From Petunia secreta (Eukaryota > Streptophyta > Magnoliopsida > Solanales > Solanaceae), in the NCBI GenBank assembly GCA_029990175.1, contig JARKIP010000011.1, positions 23,286,001 through 23,350,000 of the forward strand: 64,000 bases of DNA, in the 5' to 3' direction. Below the pieces are notes generated by a model. The model saw only the letters and a program-made list of their open reading frames with translations, made no database searches and had not been told where the DNA came from. Positions within the stretch are counted from its first letter, which is position 1, and each line of letters begins with the position of its first letter. The position numbers and the translations under genes were made by a program. This document shows, piece after piece, positions 23,601 through 34,778 of the stretch.

Positions 23601-25205
23601 AACTAGGAGTATGTATTTGTACTTGAAAGGAAATCTTGGATTTCTCTTTCTTCTTTGTTAGTTTTTTAATTATTTTGGTTTTAGATGGGTTTATTCTTAG
23701 ATGATAAGGCAGAATAGCTGACAATCCTTGGGAAAATTGTAGATGCCTAAACACTGCACTCTTTCGATTGTTGCTTCAGAAAGAGGCTTTTGATATCCTT
23801 CTGCTGGTATCCTGATTTTTCAGGTTAGAAAAAGAACGGCGAACTCGTTTCCCTTTGCAAGTTCCCATGTCATGCAATATGGTGATCTGGAGCTAAGGGA
23901 TGATCCTATTTCCCTTTATATGGGGACCAATCCCGCAAATTATACTTACAGTTTTTTGGATGAAAACTCATTGTTATCCTCAAAGCCTGTTAACCAACGG
24001 GATGCAGATCTTTTGCATTTCTGGGAAAAGGTATGCACTGAGCTCCTTTGTATAGTGTGAAATTCTTCTTTAATTTCAAGCGTCAACTCCAAGTTGTTTT
24101 ACACAGTAATATTCTGATTTAATAGTTCAAACGTCAACTAAGCAATTTGACTGAATATTTCACTTGAGTTAGTAAATCAATGGAACTGTTAATCGTAAGA
24201 GTGCTGTAAGTTCCGCGCACTACTTTCAGAGTCATCAATGCTGGTTAAGTGAACATAAAACCAAATGCTTCTTGTGTTCTAGAGATGCAATCAAGGCAAT
24301 GGAACTATTAATTTTGCTGCCATTAAGTTATTATAAGGATCCTTGCTTTAATTTTTGACCGAATAAGCTTTTCAATATGGATTTGTTAACAAGGAAAGGT
24401 AAACAGATTGGTTTGATATTATTATGGGTCGGAGAGTTTTGTTATTAAGATGCACTCTAAAGTAGGAACTTTCATGGGTTTGTCTGAGAGATAGTGGGTC
24501 TAATATCATATGATGTCTGGAACCTCATAGCAGCTAATTATACATTATCAGTCTGTTACTTGACTTGATCAATTATGCTGCTGGATATTATTCATTTGGG
24601 TTGATTTAAAAGATGCAGTTAATATCCTGTTCTTGTCTCGGTATTTGTAGTTCCTCAAGGCCCGTCAAGGCTCAGCTAGGAAACTAGAAGCCCAGAAGCA
24701 GCTGACTGAAGCAATGACACACAGAATGCACATAGACGACAGCATTAAACTTGTCAGAAAGCTTCTCTTCGGAATTGAGAAAGGTACTGAGGAGCTGACT
24801 AGAGTCCGACCTTCAGGCGAGCCTCTTGTTGATGATTGGGACTGTCTTAAATCTTTTGTAAGCATAACCTAGATCTCTTCTTAACCATTTATTTTATTTC
24901 CTGGTTTTTTTTTTATTCAGATACAACACTTGGGGGTCAGTTGCGAGTTTAATTTAGATAAACTATGATAAATCTACTTGAACTTTCGCTTATCAGAGAT
25001 GTAAGTTCTTATCGTTTTGCAGGTACGGACATTTGAGACATATTGTGGATCATTATCCCAGTATGGGTTAAAACATATGCGTGCCATTGCTAACATATGC
25101 AACGCTAGTATAAAAACGGAGCAGATGGCCAAGGCATCAGCACAAGCTTGTGCGAATGTTCCTTTCAATTCTTGGAGTTCGCTTGCCGAAGGATTTAGTG
25201 CATAG
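20662..25205 (+). CDS. VPE: legumain / vacuolar processing enzyme, asparaginyl endopeptidase (peptidase C13), 9 exons
   Basis: Vacuolar cysteine protease that cleaves after Asn (and some Asp), maturing vacuolar proteins and acting in plant cell death. Exons: 20662-20850, 21745-21909, 21995-22151, 22873-22958, 23101-23300, 23536-23584, 23824-24030, 24651-24857, 25023-25205; all introns are GT..AG and phases fit, giving 480 residues with no stop. Residues 1-19 are a hydrophobic signal peptide. The YRHQ/ADVCHAYQ block spans the exon 1/2 junction, catalytic His164 lies in YSDHGGPGVLG, and catalytic Cys206 in EACESGSIF. The C-terminal prodomain (about 350-480) has DDWDCLKS and QYGLKHMRAIANICN. Length and the nine-exon plan fit the family. 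Intron 1 holds a SINE and a MITE. I cannot assign it to a named VPE subtype; the N-terminus after the signal peptide is short. It is the only intact cellular gene here. Confidence 0.96.
21000..21126 (+). mobile_element. SINE (Solanaceae TS/SolS type), 127 bp, in legumain intron 1
   Basis: The body has the GACCCGAGGTTCTATCGGAAA and CACTTGTGGGATCATAC blocks typical of Solanaceae SINEs and ends in a (TTG)n tail with one ATT. It is flanked by a perfect 9-bp target duplication, GTTAGTATT, at 20991-20999 and 21127-21135. No tRNA-like head is seen, so the copy is probably 5'-truncated. SINEs are moved by LINE machinery. Confidence 0.85.
21153..21369. mobile_element. MITE (Stowaway-like, CTCCCTCCGT-type terminal repeats) in legumain intron 1
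   Basis: The left end reads CTCGCTCCGTTTCAATTTAT after TA. The right end, CACAAAAATTGGAACGCAAG before GAATA, is its diverged inverse. The interior wording (TTTTAAACCGCAAATTTC, then TTTATTTCTTGAACTCC) matches a very common Solanaceae MITE. The ends are worn, so the exact boundary is approximate. Confidence 0.7.
22466..22504 (+). repeat. (CT)n(CA)n microsatellite in legumain intron 3
   Basis: About eight CT units run into about eleven CA units with one missing C. Confidence 0.9.
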
Positions 25206-25945
25206 TCCATAGAACACACAAATTCTGGGTTCTCAGGGTACGATCATCTTGTATGATTGTGTTCGTTTTTAACATATGCAAAATGATTGTACATATGCTT
25301 CTGTCTTTGCATGTTGTTGACTGATGTGTACATCACTTCGTTGGGTAAATGGATAGGATTAATACGCATAAATTAAAAGTGAGCTGGAGTACTTTTGTGG
25401 ACAACTTTCTTTCTTTTTATTTTGTATAACAGTATTATGTGGCACCCAGGGCGTGGCCTCTTTGCAATTGCAATTAAGTGGGTTGAGAATCATGAACGTT
25501 CAAATTTTAGGAGAGGCAAAAAAATTATGTGATTTCTTCTCATTTGTCTAAGTTTTGATGGACAGAGTTGCTTAATACATGTGTTAGTGGAAGATAGTGA
25601 CACCACATACCAACAAAAATACTAAAAATAATAGTAGTATCTAGCTGGCTTCGCCTTCAACTTTTCTGAAAAATTTCGCTTTTTGATCCATTAACCATCC
25701 TTTTTTATCTAACGTTAGTCGGAAGGAAAAGTGAAAATGGAGAATAATGTAGTTAAAGTTTTGAGAAAATGATCAATCTTCTCACTTGTATTTACGGCAA
25801 AATTGGTTAGTTTAAAATTGCACTTATTTTTTCCACTCAGATTAAAACCGTTCATTAATCAGAATCAGTATTGACCATTGCCCAAAATATGAACTTTGCA
25901 GAGCTGAATTGTGTTCATAAAGATGCAAAAAACTGATAACATAAT
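25206..25945 (+). other. 3' flank of the legumain gene
   Basis: It holds the 3' UTR and AT-rich intergenic DNA up to the Retand-like element. I could not fix the polyadenylation site. No other gene is seen. Confidence 0.6.
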
Positions 25946-26654
25946 TGTTTAACCTAGATCCGATTTTAGGCCAATTAACAATTAAATTTGTATTTGCAGA
26001 GTCACGATCAATAGTTTAGATTAAGAGTTCAAATGACGAATTACGTTAAATACAAGATTACCAAAATATTCGTGATTTCCAATAATGATGAATAACAATG
26101 TGGAAATAAGATATAACCAGAAATAAATAGAATTAAAGCATTAATAAAATGGGTAGAAGTAACCGTGTCGGATCGCTTGGTCCCGGTGAGAATTCCCCGT
26201 TATTGATTATACTAGGAGATTAGGGAGCAAAGTATTCAACGAAAGTAAGCAAAGAACAATCTTTGAGTAGGAGTAAGAAAGAATATTCTTATTGATGTTG
26301 TAGACAGGAAGTAAAGTTGTCTTACAATGGTTTAGGTCGAGTGCTATTTATAGGTCTGATAGGTGTCCGTTGAGTTTTATCACCGCTGGACACGTATCCG
26401 TTGGATATGTAACCGCTGGATTGTAATAACTGCCTTTATGACCATTTATTGGGTAATCGCACATGATCAGGTTAATAATTGCTTGTTCAGATCGTGTTGA
26501 CTGAGGAAGCGTTATATTGTTGCTCTAGGTCTGCCCGTGGTAACCACCTAGCTGGTTATCTGTTCGTTGGATGTCTGTCCGGATACACCTCTGTTCGTGC
26601 CACGTGGCAGACACGTGTCACATTTTTAGGCGATACTAGTTTTTATCCAATACA
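25946..26654 (-). repeat. 3' LTR of the Retand-like element
   Basis: 709 bp, bounded TGTTTAACC...CCAATACA as read on plus. It contains CTATTTATA (26345), the inverse of a TATA box. The partner is at 36314-37023. Confidence 0.92.
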
Positions 26655-26685
26655 GATAGTCCCCGCACTTCTCGGACAGAGTTTC
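26655..26685 (-). promoter_or_regulatory. polypurine tract of the Retand-like element
   Basis: Read on the minus strand, GAGAAGTGCGGGGACTATC abuts the LTR start TGTATTGG. The same GGGGACTATC block precedes the LTR starts near 38462 and 39909. Confidence 0.7.
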
Positions 26686-27217
26686 TGCTCGAGGAGTGGA
26701 TGTGAGTTTTGGCGGGAGTTTTTATTTTGCAAGATCCAATCTTTGCATGACGAGGCTAGGTGACGTATGAATTTTATCAGCTATGTGACAAATCCCCATG
26801 ACGTGCGCATTAAATGCGCAGTAAAAAAGTAACTGCAGCTGGCACACCTGTGCGTGTGCAGTCTGTTTTGAAGTGACTGATGCGCATCCCAAGGGTAAAA
26901 ATAATGATTTTAACCGCCTCAATCACGTGTACACGTCGACTGCTGATCGCGAGGTGACCACTGCACTTCAGAGTAATGATGATACTTCGAAAGTTGGTGA
27001 AACCTACTTCTTCTTTTGACGGTTGGATCTAATCGTGGCCTCTCGGATAGTCTCCACGTGTCTTGCGGGAACTTGATGAGCCGGATTTTCGCTCCTAAAT
27101 AGAGGTTTGTTGAGTGAGAAATTTTTTTACTTGCTTTCATTTTCTTCTTGCTAAATCTTGAGAATTTCTTGAATATCTTTCAGCTTCTCTTCCGAATTTC
27201 TCAACTCTTCTGGAATT

Positions 27218-29819
27218 ATGTCTTCCAAAGCTAGAAGAAACCAAAATATGGATGTAGCTGGTAGTTCTTCGGCAGCCACCCCCAGGCCTAGGGCTACTTA
27301 AGCCACTGCTGCGGAGATCATCCCCAAGAAATGGGGTGAATTAGAAAAGGACTGTAACATTAAAGCTTCCAGCAATCATGGAGATATGCGCAACTGGCCG
27401 GCGTATAGATTCAAATCCAAGATCACATCGGAGCTGATCCCACGGGTTAGAATAGACTGTAACTGGGATGAGAGTATCCCCCTCTTGCCGGTCTCTGAAG
27501 AGGAGAACATTACTTCTCATAGGACTGGGTGGACAGCTATGTGCACCTACCGTTTTACAGTTGGATGTAACCTACCCCTGCACCCTGTGCTCGAGAGGCT
27601 CTGCAGGGAATATTTACTCTGCCCAGGGCAGCTGTGCCCCAGCGTATATAGAATAGTTACACTCTTGGATTGGTTTGCGGCAGAAACCGACCAAGTTTTT
27701 GGATACGAACATTTTATTTCTTTGTATAGTACACAAATTTTCAAAGACGGTTTTGTAAACGCCAGGATGCGCGGGAGCAAGGGCTTGGTGCGCAGCTCCG
27801 AGGACACAAGCGACCAGGGTTGGTTACACCGGTATGTGTTCGTGCGTACCCATGCTCTGACCTTTAACTCCAGGACTTTCCTTCCTGAGGTTTGGAACAA
27901 GAAGCACAAGTCCCCGAGTTTTCTTTCGAGTTCTTTCGTGCTTCTTCTTCTTCTCTTTTTGTCTGCTTATCCCTTTGATTCCTTTTTGTAGCCGCCAAGC
28001 GACCCTACGACGGGCTCATATCAGTCGATGAGCTAACGGCGTGGGTTGAGGCGATTTTGAAGGAGTTTTCTCTTGAAAAGAGAGAATGAGCGCACTTTGC
28101 TGCGCAGAAGAACTTGACCGTGAAGACTCATGGTGAGAATTTTTTGCTGTTGTAGCCATATCTTCCTTTTGTATTTTCTCCGTGTCTGAGCGTTCTGCCT
28201 TTTTGCAGGTCTGGGAACTCAGGGGGACTTTTTTACTCCTCCCCCTCAAGCCGTGCCTTCTGAGTCTTCTGCTGATCCCGGTGCTGAAGCCGCATCTATA
28301 CTAGCTTCAGTGGAGGCATTGCGTGGTAGGAAAGGTGGCGAGGAGCTTCTTTCCAGTGGCCTTGGTTCCTTGAAGAGGAAGAAGAGGAGCCAAGGTGAGG
28401 GTGGAGCACGAAAGAAGTCTGTTCGTAAGACTTCCGTTGCTGCCGGGCAAACCTCAACTGCTGGAGGTGAGTCCTCGTCTAAAGCCAATGTTCCAGAGCC
28501 TGCAGAAGAGAATATCAAGACTACTACTCAAGTCCCCGAGTCTACACGGGGAGAGGGTTTAGACAGGGTGGTGATTGATGTTTCAGATACTGAGACTGAA
28601 ACTAATGAACCCCTTGCGCGAAAACCCTATCTCCGGAGTGATAAGAGGAAGGTTGCGGAGAAGGCTGCCCGTACTCCGGGGTGAAGGCAGCTCCTTCCCG
28701 TGTGGACAAAGGGAAAAGAAAAGTGGGTGAAGAAGAAGAAAGAGAAGAAGAAGAAGAAGAAGAAGAGATAGGGTAAGAGGTTCCCCAAAAGGGTGGCCGA
28801 GGTTCTCGTGTTTTTTGTTTCGAGGACCTGGAAAATGTGGCCACTGAGGGGGCGACGACGCCTGTTGGTCTTCACGAGTGCGACACTATAGATCCTGGAG
28901 TGGAGGGTGACTCCGACTTGTCAACAACAAGACTTATCTGGCGGTCAATCATCGACGGTCAGACCGGATTAAAGGACATTAGGGGTGTGAGCTACAAATT
29001 TGGTCAAAACTACCCCTCTGAACAGGCTTGGGAACCCAAGTACTGTGAGAGGAAGCATACCATGAGGCTAGCCCCTGACGTCAACTTTATATCCAGGCCG
29101 GGTAGTTTAGCCAAGGCTGTTTCTTCACTCATTGGTCCCCGAGAGGAATGGACAATGAGGGAAATGAGTGATGAGGAGTTGGCTTTTGCGATTGCCGCCG
29201 ATTCTGCCCGGGTAAGTATTTACCACTTGTGTTGGAAGTAACTTTAACTCCAGATTTCTAATTTTTGCTTATTTTGTTTCTCTAGTTAAGCATGATGTCT
29301 GCCGAGCTCATGTTCCGCTCCAGGATCAACAACGTCGATCAAGTACTCGAGGTAAAGAAAGAGTTGCTGGATGCTCTGAAGGAGAACAAGATTCTGGCGG
29401 AGCAGTGTGGTCCCCAAAAGAGTGAAGTTAATCGATTGACTGAGGTTAACAATGAGCGCATTAAGCGGATTAACGAACTCACCGAGGAGAAGGACCTTCT
29501 TTCTGAAGAGAAAGAAGGGTTCGCACGTTCTGCCCAGGGTCTGGAGATTCTACTCGAAGAATGCAAGGCTTCGCTGAACAGAGCTCTTGATGATCATGGA
29601 TCTCTTGAGATGGATCTGCAAAGGGCAAACGAGGAGTCTGCTAGGGCCAGAGCTGAGCTTCAAGCTGCTAAGGATCAGGCTGCCCCGTCGATGACAGAGT
29701 CGACGGAGTTGGTGCGTCGGGTTCTGATCGTAGCCCCAAAAACTGATGCCCCCATTAAGTTGCAAGTTTGTACATCTGGCGAGATCCGAATTAGTTGGTT
29801 GTGGATAGAGGTCTCGTAG
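27218..29819 (+). pseudogene. antisense extra ORF of the Retand-like element, spliced, with one early stop
   Basis: It reads opposite to pol. The first exon starts at the ATG at 27218, has one in-frame TAA at 27299, then runs open to about 27908. Three good introns follow: 27909-27991 (GT..GTAG), 28133-28208 (GTGAGA..TTGCAG) and 29212-29285 (GTAAGT..CTCTAG). The N-terminal domain (about 27540-27900, with CNLPLHPVLERLCREY and CPSVYRIVTLLDWF) resembles the 'putative gypsy-type transposon' family (PF04195, from memory). The middle is Ser/Lys-rich and low in complexity (28250-28800). The last exon (29292-29819) is a Glu/Lys/Leu heptad-like coiled coil. Function is unknown; antisense position is typical of Retand-type elements. 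The TAA may be a mutation or may mean the start lies at 27386. Confidence 0.75.
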
Positions 29820-30501
29820 GGACTCTCTAATCCTTATTTGGCCGGTTCCATTTGGCCTTTGATCACTCTGTAAAACTTCTGTCAGCCGTTTTCGGCATTT
29901 TATCATTTTACAGGATTATGTATATATAACTTTAGATCTTTTCTAATCCAATGACTATTTTTAGCCTGAATTTTTGATCTTTCATTTGTATGTATTGTGG
30001 CCTTCGTGCCTTATATTTGGGAGCTTTTTGAAGTTTGAACTTTATTAAGTTCTAGTCTCCAAAAGTCTGTCCGAATGTTTTAACTTAGCCTTTCTCAAGG
30101 AAGAGGTCATAAGTTCTGAGTAATCTGCGCAGATATTTTTATTCTGACCGAGTCGTGGTCGATAGATTTCTGGCCGAATCATTGGCCTTTGCGAACAACT
30201 TTTCTTATCATTTTGATGGTCGAAAGTTGTCTCCTAATTCTGGCCGAGTCGCTGGCCTTATGAACGACTTCTCTTATTTTCGTGGAAGCTTGTCACATAT
30301 AATTTTTTTTTGAAAGACTCGCTTTTTCACAAGGTCTTTTGCCTTTTATGAAGGTCTTATCTGGCCTACAGGGGCCATATCTGGCTTACAGGGGCCTCTC
30401 ACCACCCTCCTTGTTTTTATGTTGGAGCACGAGAAGTGATAACATAAAAAGAGTTAAGGTAAGTCGTAGATGAAAGAACATATATAACCAAACGATGAGT
30501 G
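29820..30501. other. non-coding segment between antisense ORF and tRNA-like gene
   Basis: It contains short repeats of GGCCGAGTC / TCTGGCCGA (30140-30260) and a doubled CTGGCYTACAGGGGCC (30361-30392). No coding frame is credible. Confidence 0.5.
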
Positions 30502-30575
30502 TGTCCGTTGTGGGATTCGAACCCACAGCCGCGAAGTTGAAGAACTTCGAGCTCTACCAGTTGAGCTAAATGGAT
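30502..30575 (-). tRNA. tRNA-like gene inside the Retand-like element, anticodon unclear (possibly Lys-CTT type)
   Basis: Read on the minus strand it folds as a cloverleaf: D arm GCTC-AACTGGTA-GAGC; anticodon stem CGAAG/CTTCG around an 8-base loop TTCTTCAA (one base too many); T arm GTGGG-TTCGAAT-CCCAC, all paired. The acceptor stem pairs 5 of 7; the two misfits become G-C pairs if two A on the 5' strand were G, as expected from C-to-T decay on the other strand. The Pol III B box GGTTCGAATCC is perfect and the A box TAGCTCAACTGG is good. No T run follows at once; the first TTTTT is about 65 nt downstream. The odd loop makes a working decoding tRNA doubtful. Confidence 0.7.
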
Positions 30576-30679
30576 CTGACCTTGTTCAGGCCGTTAGTAC
30601 CATTTAGAAGAAGTATAAAAAAAGTAAGAATTGCCACAAAAGTAAAAGGTAGGAAGAAAACAACTGACCGTTTTACCAC

Positions 30680-32004
30680 TCAGAAGTGATACCTCTTGAG
30701 GTGAATCACGTTCCAACTATTTGGGACAATCGAACCATCTGGTCGTGCTAAGCGATAAGATCCCTTGCCGACTGAAGCGATTACTTTGTAAGGGCCTAGC
30801 TTCCCTGCATTCGCTTCCTGTGTGTTTTGTGATACTTTCCTCAGTACAAAATCTCCGACCTGGAAACTTCGTACGCGCAGTCCCTGATTGTAATATTGTT
30901 CAACTCGTTCTTTCTGGGCGACTACTCGTATGAGTGCTAGTTCCCTTCGCTCTTCGAGGAAATCCAACTCTTCGGAGAGGTTGACCGAGTTGGATTCTTC
31001 GGTGGCATGTGCATACCGTAAGGTGGGTTCTCCGATTTCGACTGGGATTAAGGCGTTTGCGCCGTACACCAATGAGTAAGGTGTCTCTCCAGTACTCATT
31101 TTTATCGTCGTACGTAAGCCCATAGTACACCGGGCAGCTCCTCTACCCAACATCCCTTGGCCTGTTCAAGGCGCTTTTTGAGGGATTCGACGATTATTTT
31201 GTTGGTAGATTCTGCTTGTCCGTTGGCAACCGGATGATACGGAGAGTAAGTGATCCTCTTGATGTGCAGGTCGTCGAAATACCTAGTCACTTTCTGGCCG
31301 ATGAATTATGGACCGTTATCCATGACTATTTCCTTAGGTGCTCCAAAGCGACACAAGACAAAGCGCCAGAGGAAATCAAAAAATTTCGTTTGTCGTATCC
31401 TCACGTATGCTGCCGCTTCGAACCACTTGGTGAAGTAGTCATTGATGATCAGCAAGAAACACATTCCTGTCGGCGCCGTGGGAAGAGGACCAACTATGTC
31501 CATTCCCCATTTCATGAAGGGCCACGGGGAGATTATTGAATGGAGCGGTTCTGCGGGTTGATGAAGAAGGTATGCGAACCTCTGGCACTTGTCGCATTTC
31601 CTGACAAACTCATTTGTATCCTTTTCCATCTTATCCCAATAGTGTCCTGTGCGAATCAGTTTACGGGCTAATGCCTTGCCTCCGGAATGATTGCCACAAC
31701 AGCCTTCATGGACCTCTCTCATCACGTAGTTGATTTGATTCGGTCCGAGGCACTTTGCGAGAGGTCCTGCAAACATTTTGCGGTAGAGGTTGCCGTTGAC
31801 GATTGTATACCGAGCAGCTTTTATTCTGAGCTTGCGAGCGGCTAGTTTATAAACGGGCAGAGTCCCATGAAGAAGATAGTTCGTGATTTCATTCCGCCAG
31901 TCCCAAGTTGCGTTGATGGTGTTGACTTCGAACTTTTTCCGGTCTATGGTCGTGTATAGGAGTTGAGCGACAGCTGAAGAGCAGGCCGCCCCTATTTCTG
32001 CCAC
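30680..32004 (-). pseudogene. Retand-like integrase, broken
   Basis: The N-terminal zinc finger has VHEGCCGNHSGG and CDKCQ (about 31590-31720). Catalytic residues: Asp in GMDIVGPLP (near 31500), Asp in VMDNGP (near 31310) and Glu in NGQAESTNK (near 31210). The chain is cut by a stop right after DNGP (31306) and by a frameshift near 31130. The C-terminal domain reads to TAG/TGA at 30680 with VGDFVLRKV and WNVIHLKRYHF. All three acids remain, but the protein cannot be made whole. Confidence 0.9.
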
Positions 32005-32079
32005 CGACCCTAGATTCGCGAGAGCATCGGCTTCATGGTTCTCTTCTCGTGGAATTTGAAGTGCCTCCCACTCGTCAAA

Positions 32080-33980
32080 CTAGGTCAGGAGTTCTTTTAC
32101 ACGGGCAAGGTATACTTGCATTCTGGATTCTCGTGCAATGAAGCCTCTGGTCACCTGGTTAACCACTAGTTGAGAATCACTCTTAAGCTTGATGATGTTT
32201 GCTCCATAGCTTCGGGCCAATTCCAATCCTGCAATAACGGCCTCATATTCGGCCTCATTGTTAGCAATAAATGGGCACTTGATGGCCTGCCTGACGGTCT
32301 CTCCGGATGGGGTGATGAGAACCAGTCCAAGACCGGACCCTTTGACACTCGAGGAGACATCAGTGTACAGGGTCCATGTGCCAGGAGCCTGCCCAGCATA
32401 TAGAACGGCATCTTTTTCTGCCTCAGGATATATATTAGCGCTAAAATCTGCCACGAAGTTTGCTAGAGCTTGTGATTTTGTTGCTACCCTAGGTTGATAG
32501 GTGATATCAAATTCACTTAATTCTATAGCCCATTTTACTAACCTTCCCGAAAATTCAGGTTTGTGTAAAACATTTCGTAAAGGAAAGGTTGTTACCACAG
32601 CTATTGAATGACTTTGGAAATAAGGGCGCAGCTTACGAGCAGCAGTTACTAGTGCTAGAGCTAATTTTTCCAAAGGTTAGTAGCGTGTTTCCGCATCAAT
32701 TAGAGATTTGCTAATATAATAGATTGGAAGTTGTTTACCTTTTTCTTCTCGAACCAGTACTGCGCTTATCGAGCATTCTGATACTGCCAGATAAATCAGC
32801 AGCTGCTCCCCGTGTTGAGGTGTAGAGAGCAGTGGTAGATTGGACAGATACTTTTTGAGATCCTTCAACACTTGTTGGCATTCGGGAGTCCACTCGAACT
32901 CATTGTTTTGCTTTAGAACATCGAATAAGCTTTTGCACCGGTCTGACGATCGGGATATGAATCTTCGCAGGGCTTCCACTCTTCCAGTCAATTTCATGAC
33001 GTCTTTCCGGTTGTGGAGTACGTCTTGAATTGACTCGATGGCTTTGATCTGAGCGGGATTGACTTCGATTCCGCACTGAGAAATGATGAAGCCTAGGAAT
33101 TTTCCCGATCCGACTCCAAATGCACACTTCTCCGGATTCAGCTTCATGTTGTACTGATTGAGTATTCGGAAAGCCTCTTTTAGATGCGCTAGATGGTCCT
33201 CTGCTTGTTTGGATTTGACCAGCATGTCATCGATGTACACTTCCATAGTCTTACCGGTATGGTCGTGAAACATTCGATTGACTAGGCGCTCATACATTGC
33301 ACCTGCATTTTTCAATCCAAATGGCATAACTTTATAACAATACTACCTCTGTAGGTTATGAACGCTGTCTTTTCTTGGTCATCGGGGTCCATCAATATCT
33401 AGTTGTACCCAGAGTATGCGTCGAGGAAAGTGAGAACCTCGTGTCCGGCTGTTGCGTCAATCAATTGGTCTATCCTGGGAAGGGGATATGAATCCTTCGG
33501 ACAGGCTTTGTTTAGATTTGTGGAATCAATGCAGACTCGCCATTTGCCATTTTTCTTGGGTACGACGACCACGTTGGCTAGCCAGTCTGGATATTTGACT
33601 TCAAGTACAGATCCGATCTTCAACAGCTGGTCGACCTCATCGTTGATGACCTGATTTCGGAAAGCTCCTTGCCGACAGTTCTTCTGTTTTACCGGGCGGT
33701 GGTACGGGTCGACGTTCAATCTGTGAGAGATAATATCTGGAGAAATACCTGTTATATCTGCATGAGACCAGGCGAACGTTGTATGACGCTCCTTGAGGAA
33801 CTGGAGGATATCTCCTCGTAAGCGTTCGCTCAACTCGGTCCCTAAATATACTTTCCGCTCCGGCTTGTCTGTGAACAATTCTTCGGACTCCAAAGCTTCC
33901 ACGGTCGGCTTGTGGCTTTCCCGTTCGTCCAGCTTTGTGATGAATACTGGGACCTCGTACTTTACTTCTTCGTGTGGCAT
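32080..33980 (-). pseudogene. Retand-like reverse transcriptase, RNase H and second RNase H, broken
   Basis: From 33980 the frame covers pre-RT (FAWSHADITGISPDI) and RT (WLANVVVVPKKNGKWRVC). It ends at a TAG after SGYN (33399), where relatives have Gln. After a disrupted gap the frame resumes at 33327 with MPFGLKNAGAMYERL and the catalytic YIDD (33226-33237), then runs through the thumb and RNase H to a stop after LIDAETRY (32677). It continues from 32673 with the rest of RNase H and the second RNase H, whose first block reads TLYTDVSSSVKGSG (family usually has DG after the V/T). It ends at 32080. Confidence 0.92.
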
Positions 33981-34070
33981 GTTTGGTCCCGGTCGCTGTA
34001 GTTGCTATTTTCTTTCTTCGGGCAACTTGAGAGCCACTGAATAGCAATCTCGAGCAGAGCGTTGCTCTCC

Positions 34071-34778
34071 TCAAACCTCACACACTCCCCATTCGGATGG
34101 GAAATTCAACACCTGATGATAAGTGGAAGGAACAGCTTGCATATCATAGATCCATGGTCTCCCTAGGATGATATTGTAAGCTAGATCCGCATCGACAACA
34201 TGAAATGTCGTCTCCTTCGCTACCCCTTCAGCAAGAGTTGTAAGAGTAATCTCGCCAAGGGTCTTCTCACTCGAATTGTTGAAACCGGAGAGAACTTGAG
34301 ATATCGGCACGATCTTAGCTGACAGCTGCATCTCCCTTACAACTCGTGATTGAATAATGTTTGCAGAGCTGCCCGCATCGATGAGCACTCTCTTGACGTC
34401 GAATTCCTCCACGCGTAACGTTATCACTAACGCATCAGCGTGTGGGAACTGCGAACCGTTTATGTCGGAGTCTTCAAATATTATTGTCCCTTCTGGTCGT
34501 GGGGTTTGGTGTTTGTGATGGAGACCTTTGCATACTTCTTCGCTGTGAAGGTGACAGAATCCACTTCGATCCCACCCGAGATAACATTGACTGTCCTCCT
34601 TGGAGAAGATGCTCGTGGAGGGCCAGGTTTGTTTTGCTGCGCCTTCGCGTGAGTTTGCTTTCCCTTCTTGGTCAGGAACTCCTTCAAGAATCCCTGTTTT
34701 AATAAATGTGCAACTACATACCTTAGGGCTTTGCAGTCCTCGGTGGTGTGACCGTGGTCGCGATGAAATTCGCACCAT
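34071..34778 (-). pseudogene. Retand-like aspartic protease region
   Basis: The active-site block is VLIDAGSSANII, with D-A-G where most retroviral-type proteases have D-[ST]-G. LSGFNNSSEKTLGEI and YNIILGRPWI follow in the order known for Tat proteases. It overlaps the end of gag in another frame, so expression would need a frameshift or a lost base. Whether D-A-G is natural in this lineage or a mutation I cannot tell. Confidence 0.85.

Noticed and set aside
27547..27909. 120-codon minus frame opposite the antisense ORF
   Set aside because: It mirrors the first exon of the plus-strand ORF, which has domain-like wording and splice sites.
30502..30575. The tRNA-like gene as just a primer binding site
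   Set aside because: It has D, anticodon and T arms and both Pol III boxes, not only a tRNA 3' end, and the real PBS is at 36293-36312.
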